Assembly (NCBI GenBank): GCA_039193195.1
Contig: JBCCWS010000028.1
Span: forward strand, 1 to 64,000
Length of the DNA stretch: 64,000 nt
Source of the DNA: Pseudomonadota bacterium
GTDB lineage: Bacteria > Pseudomonadota > Gammaproteobacteria > Steroidobacterales > JBCBZW01
Direction of reading: 5' to 3'
The notes beneath the pieces are model-generated. The model was given only the letters and a program-made list of their open reading frames with translations. It made no database searches and was not told the DNA's origin. Positions 63,193-64,000 of the stretch are shown here, one piece after another (position 1 is the first letter of the stretch; each line of letters opens with the position of its first letter). The position numbers and the translations under genes are program-made.

Positions 63193-64000
63193 TTGAAACA
63201 ACCTGGATGGACCATCCACAAGTTCGGCGGCTCTAGCCTGAAGGACGCCGACTGCTTCCGTCGCGTCGCCGACATTCTCTGTGGAGCCTGCCGCGATGAG
63301 CTGCCGCGTCCGCACGGCGTGGTGGTGTCGGCCATGGGCGGTATGACCGACGCACTCCTGAGTCTGGTCGACCAGGCGGCTGCGGGTCACTCGAGCTTCC
63401 GCGAAGGCTTGCAACGCCTGCGCGACCGCTACCGCAACACGGTGATCGAGCTCGTCGCCGAACCTACCCGCGAGGAAGTGCTCGCCGCTTGGGAAGACGA
63501 CGCCGAGGTGATCGTCGATGTGCTCCAGGGTGTGCTCCGCCTACGCTCCTCGTCCCAGCGCAGCCGTGATCTGGTGGCGGGCTACGGTGAGATCTGGTCC
63601 GCGCGATTGCTCGCGGCCGTGCTCGCGAGCGCCCTCGACGAGCGTGATGTCGACTGGGTCGACACGCGAGAGGTGATCGTCGTGCGCTGGACTGAGATGG
63701 GTCCTAGCGTGCAGTGGGATGCCTCCGGCCAGAGGCTCGGTGCGCTGCTGCCCAGTGATTTCGATGGGATCAAGGTGGTGACGGGTTTCGTCGCCAGCGA
63801 CGAGGAGGGCTTGCAGACCACCCTCGGTCGCAACGGCAGCGACTTCACCGCCTCGATCATAGCGGCGCTGGTCGGCGCCGATGACATTACGATCTGGACC
63901 GACGTGACGGGCGTGATGAGTGGCGATCCGCGACGCATCCCGGAAGCAGCCGTGATCGACCAGATCTCCTACGACGAGGCGATGGAGCTCGCCTACTTCG
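63193..64000 (+). CDS. Aspartokinase, probably N-terminal part of an aspartokinase-homoserine dehydrogenase (cut by window end)
   Basis: The first 269 residues of an aspartate kinase; the gene continues past base 64000. TTG 63193 is the only start that keeps the first strand. It has HKFGGSSLKDADCFRRVADIL, the AGYGEIWSARLLAAVL helix, VVTGFVASDEEG, LGRNGSDFTASIIAALVGAD and IWTDVTGVMSGDPR. The HKFGGSSL start and the EIWSARL and LGRNGSD segments resemble the bifunctional ThrA/MetL enzymes more than LysC, but the dehydrogenase part is outside the window. With ilvD it would supply the aspartate-to-isoleucine route. Confidence 0.85.
   Translation, partial: MKQPGWTIHKFGGSSLKDADCFRRVADILCGACRDELPRPHGVVVSAMGGMTDALLSLVDQAAAGHSSFREGLQRLRDRYRNTVIELVAEPTREEVLAAWEDDAEVIVDVLQGVLRLRSSSQRSRDLVAGYGEIWSARLLAAVLASALDERDVDWVDTREVIVVRWTEMGPSVQWDASGQRLGALLPSDFDGIKVVTGFVASDEEGLQTTLGRNGSDFTASIIAALVGADDITIWTDVTGVMSGDPRRIPEAAVIDQISYDEAMELAYF

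Overview
The window is a high-G+C chromosomal segment from a motile gammaproteobacterium. FimV, a flgB-L cluster with sigma-54 and sigma-28 promoter motifs, a PomA/PomB-type stator pair, an NtrC-type glnK-amtB promoter and an E. coli-like MetB all support this; I cannot name a genus from sequence alone.

Layout. 1-236: 3' end of a membrane-protein gene. 447-10002: a complete chemosensory locus, with a soluble PAS receptor, a reverse-strand CheY plus CheX/CheC-like phosphatase, then cheW, cheY, cheA, a STAS protein, a CheZ-like helical protein, cheD, cheB and cheR. 10028-14249: reverse-strand metB and a secreted metzincin protease behind a clear SAM-I riboswitch. 14932-18079: a secreted choice-of-anchor B protein, an alpha/beta hydrolase and an SDR. 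18352-20754: a FimV-like polar organiser. 20783-21331: an SRPBCC protein on the reverse strand.

21501-28362: eight same-strand, mostly overlapping genes, all for envelope proteins. They encode a coiled-coil exported protein, a lipoprotein, a MotA/ExbB-like channel, a MotB/ExbD/TolR-like partner, a large exported two-domain protein, two proteins with SPOR-like ends (one a lytic transglycosylase) and a YcfJ-like protein. This is the best candidate for an undescribed system.

28365-51533: flagellar genes. pomB, pomA, flgN, flgM and flgA are on the reverse strand; flgBCDEFGHIJKL, two flagellins, flaG, fliD, fliS, fliT, an unknown gene, fliK and an FlhB-tail gene are on the forward strand. Divergent sigma-54 sites lie between flgA and flgB, and sigma-28 sites precede flgM, pomA and the first flagellin.

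51543-53417: glnK-amtB with an NtrC site and a sigma-54 promoter. 53676-54731: an acyltransferase gene broken by two frameshifts. 54879-55364: a small outer-membrane barrel. 55448-61457: a reverse-strand leuA-ilvE-leuC-leuD-leuB operon behind a leucine leader peptide and attenuator. 61484-64000: divergent ilvD followed by the start of an aspartokinase gene (probably an aspartokinase-homoserine dehydrogenase fusion). The ends of the window therefore form a branched-chain and aspartate-family amino acid island. No tRNA, rRNA, CRISPR array or insertion sequence was seen.
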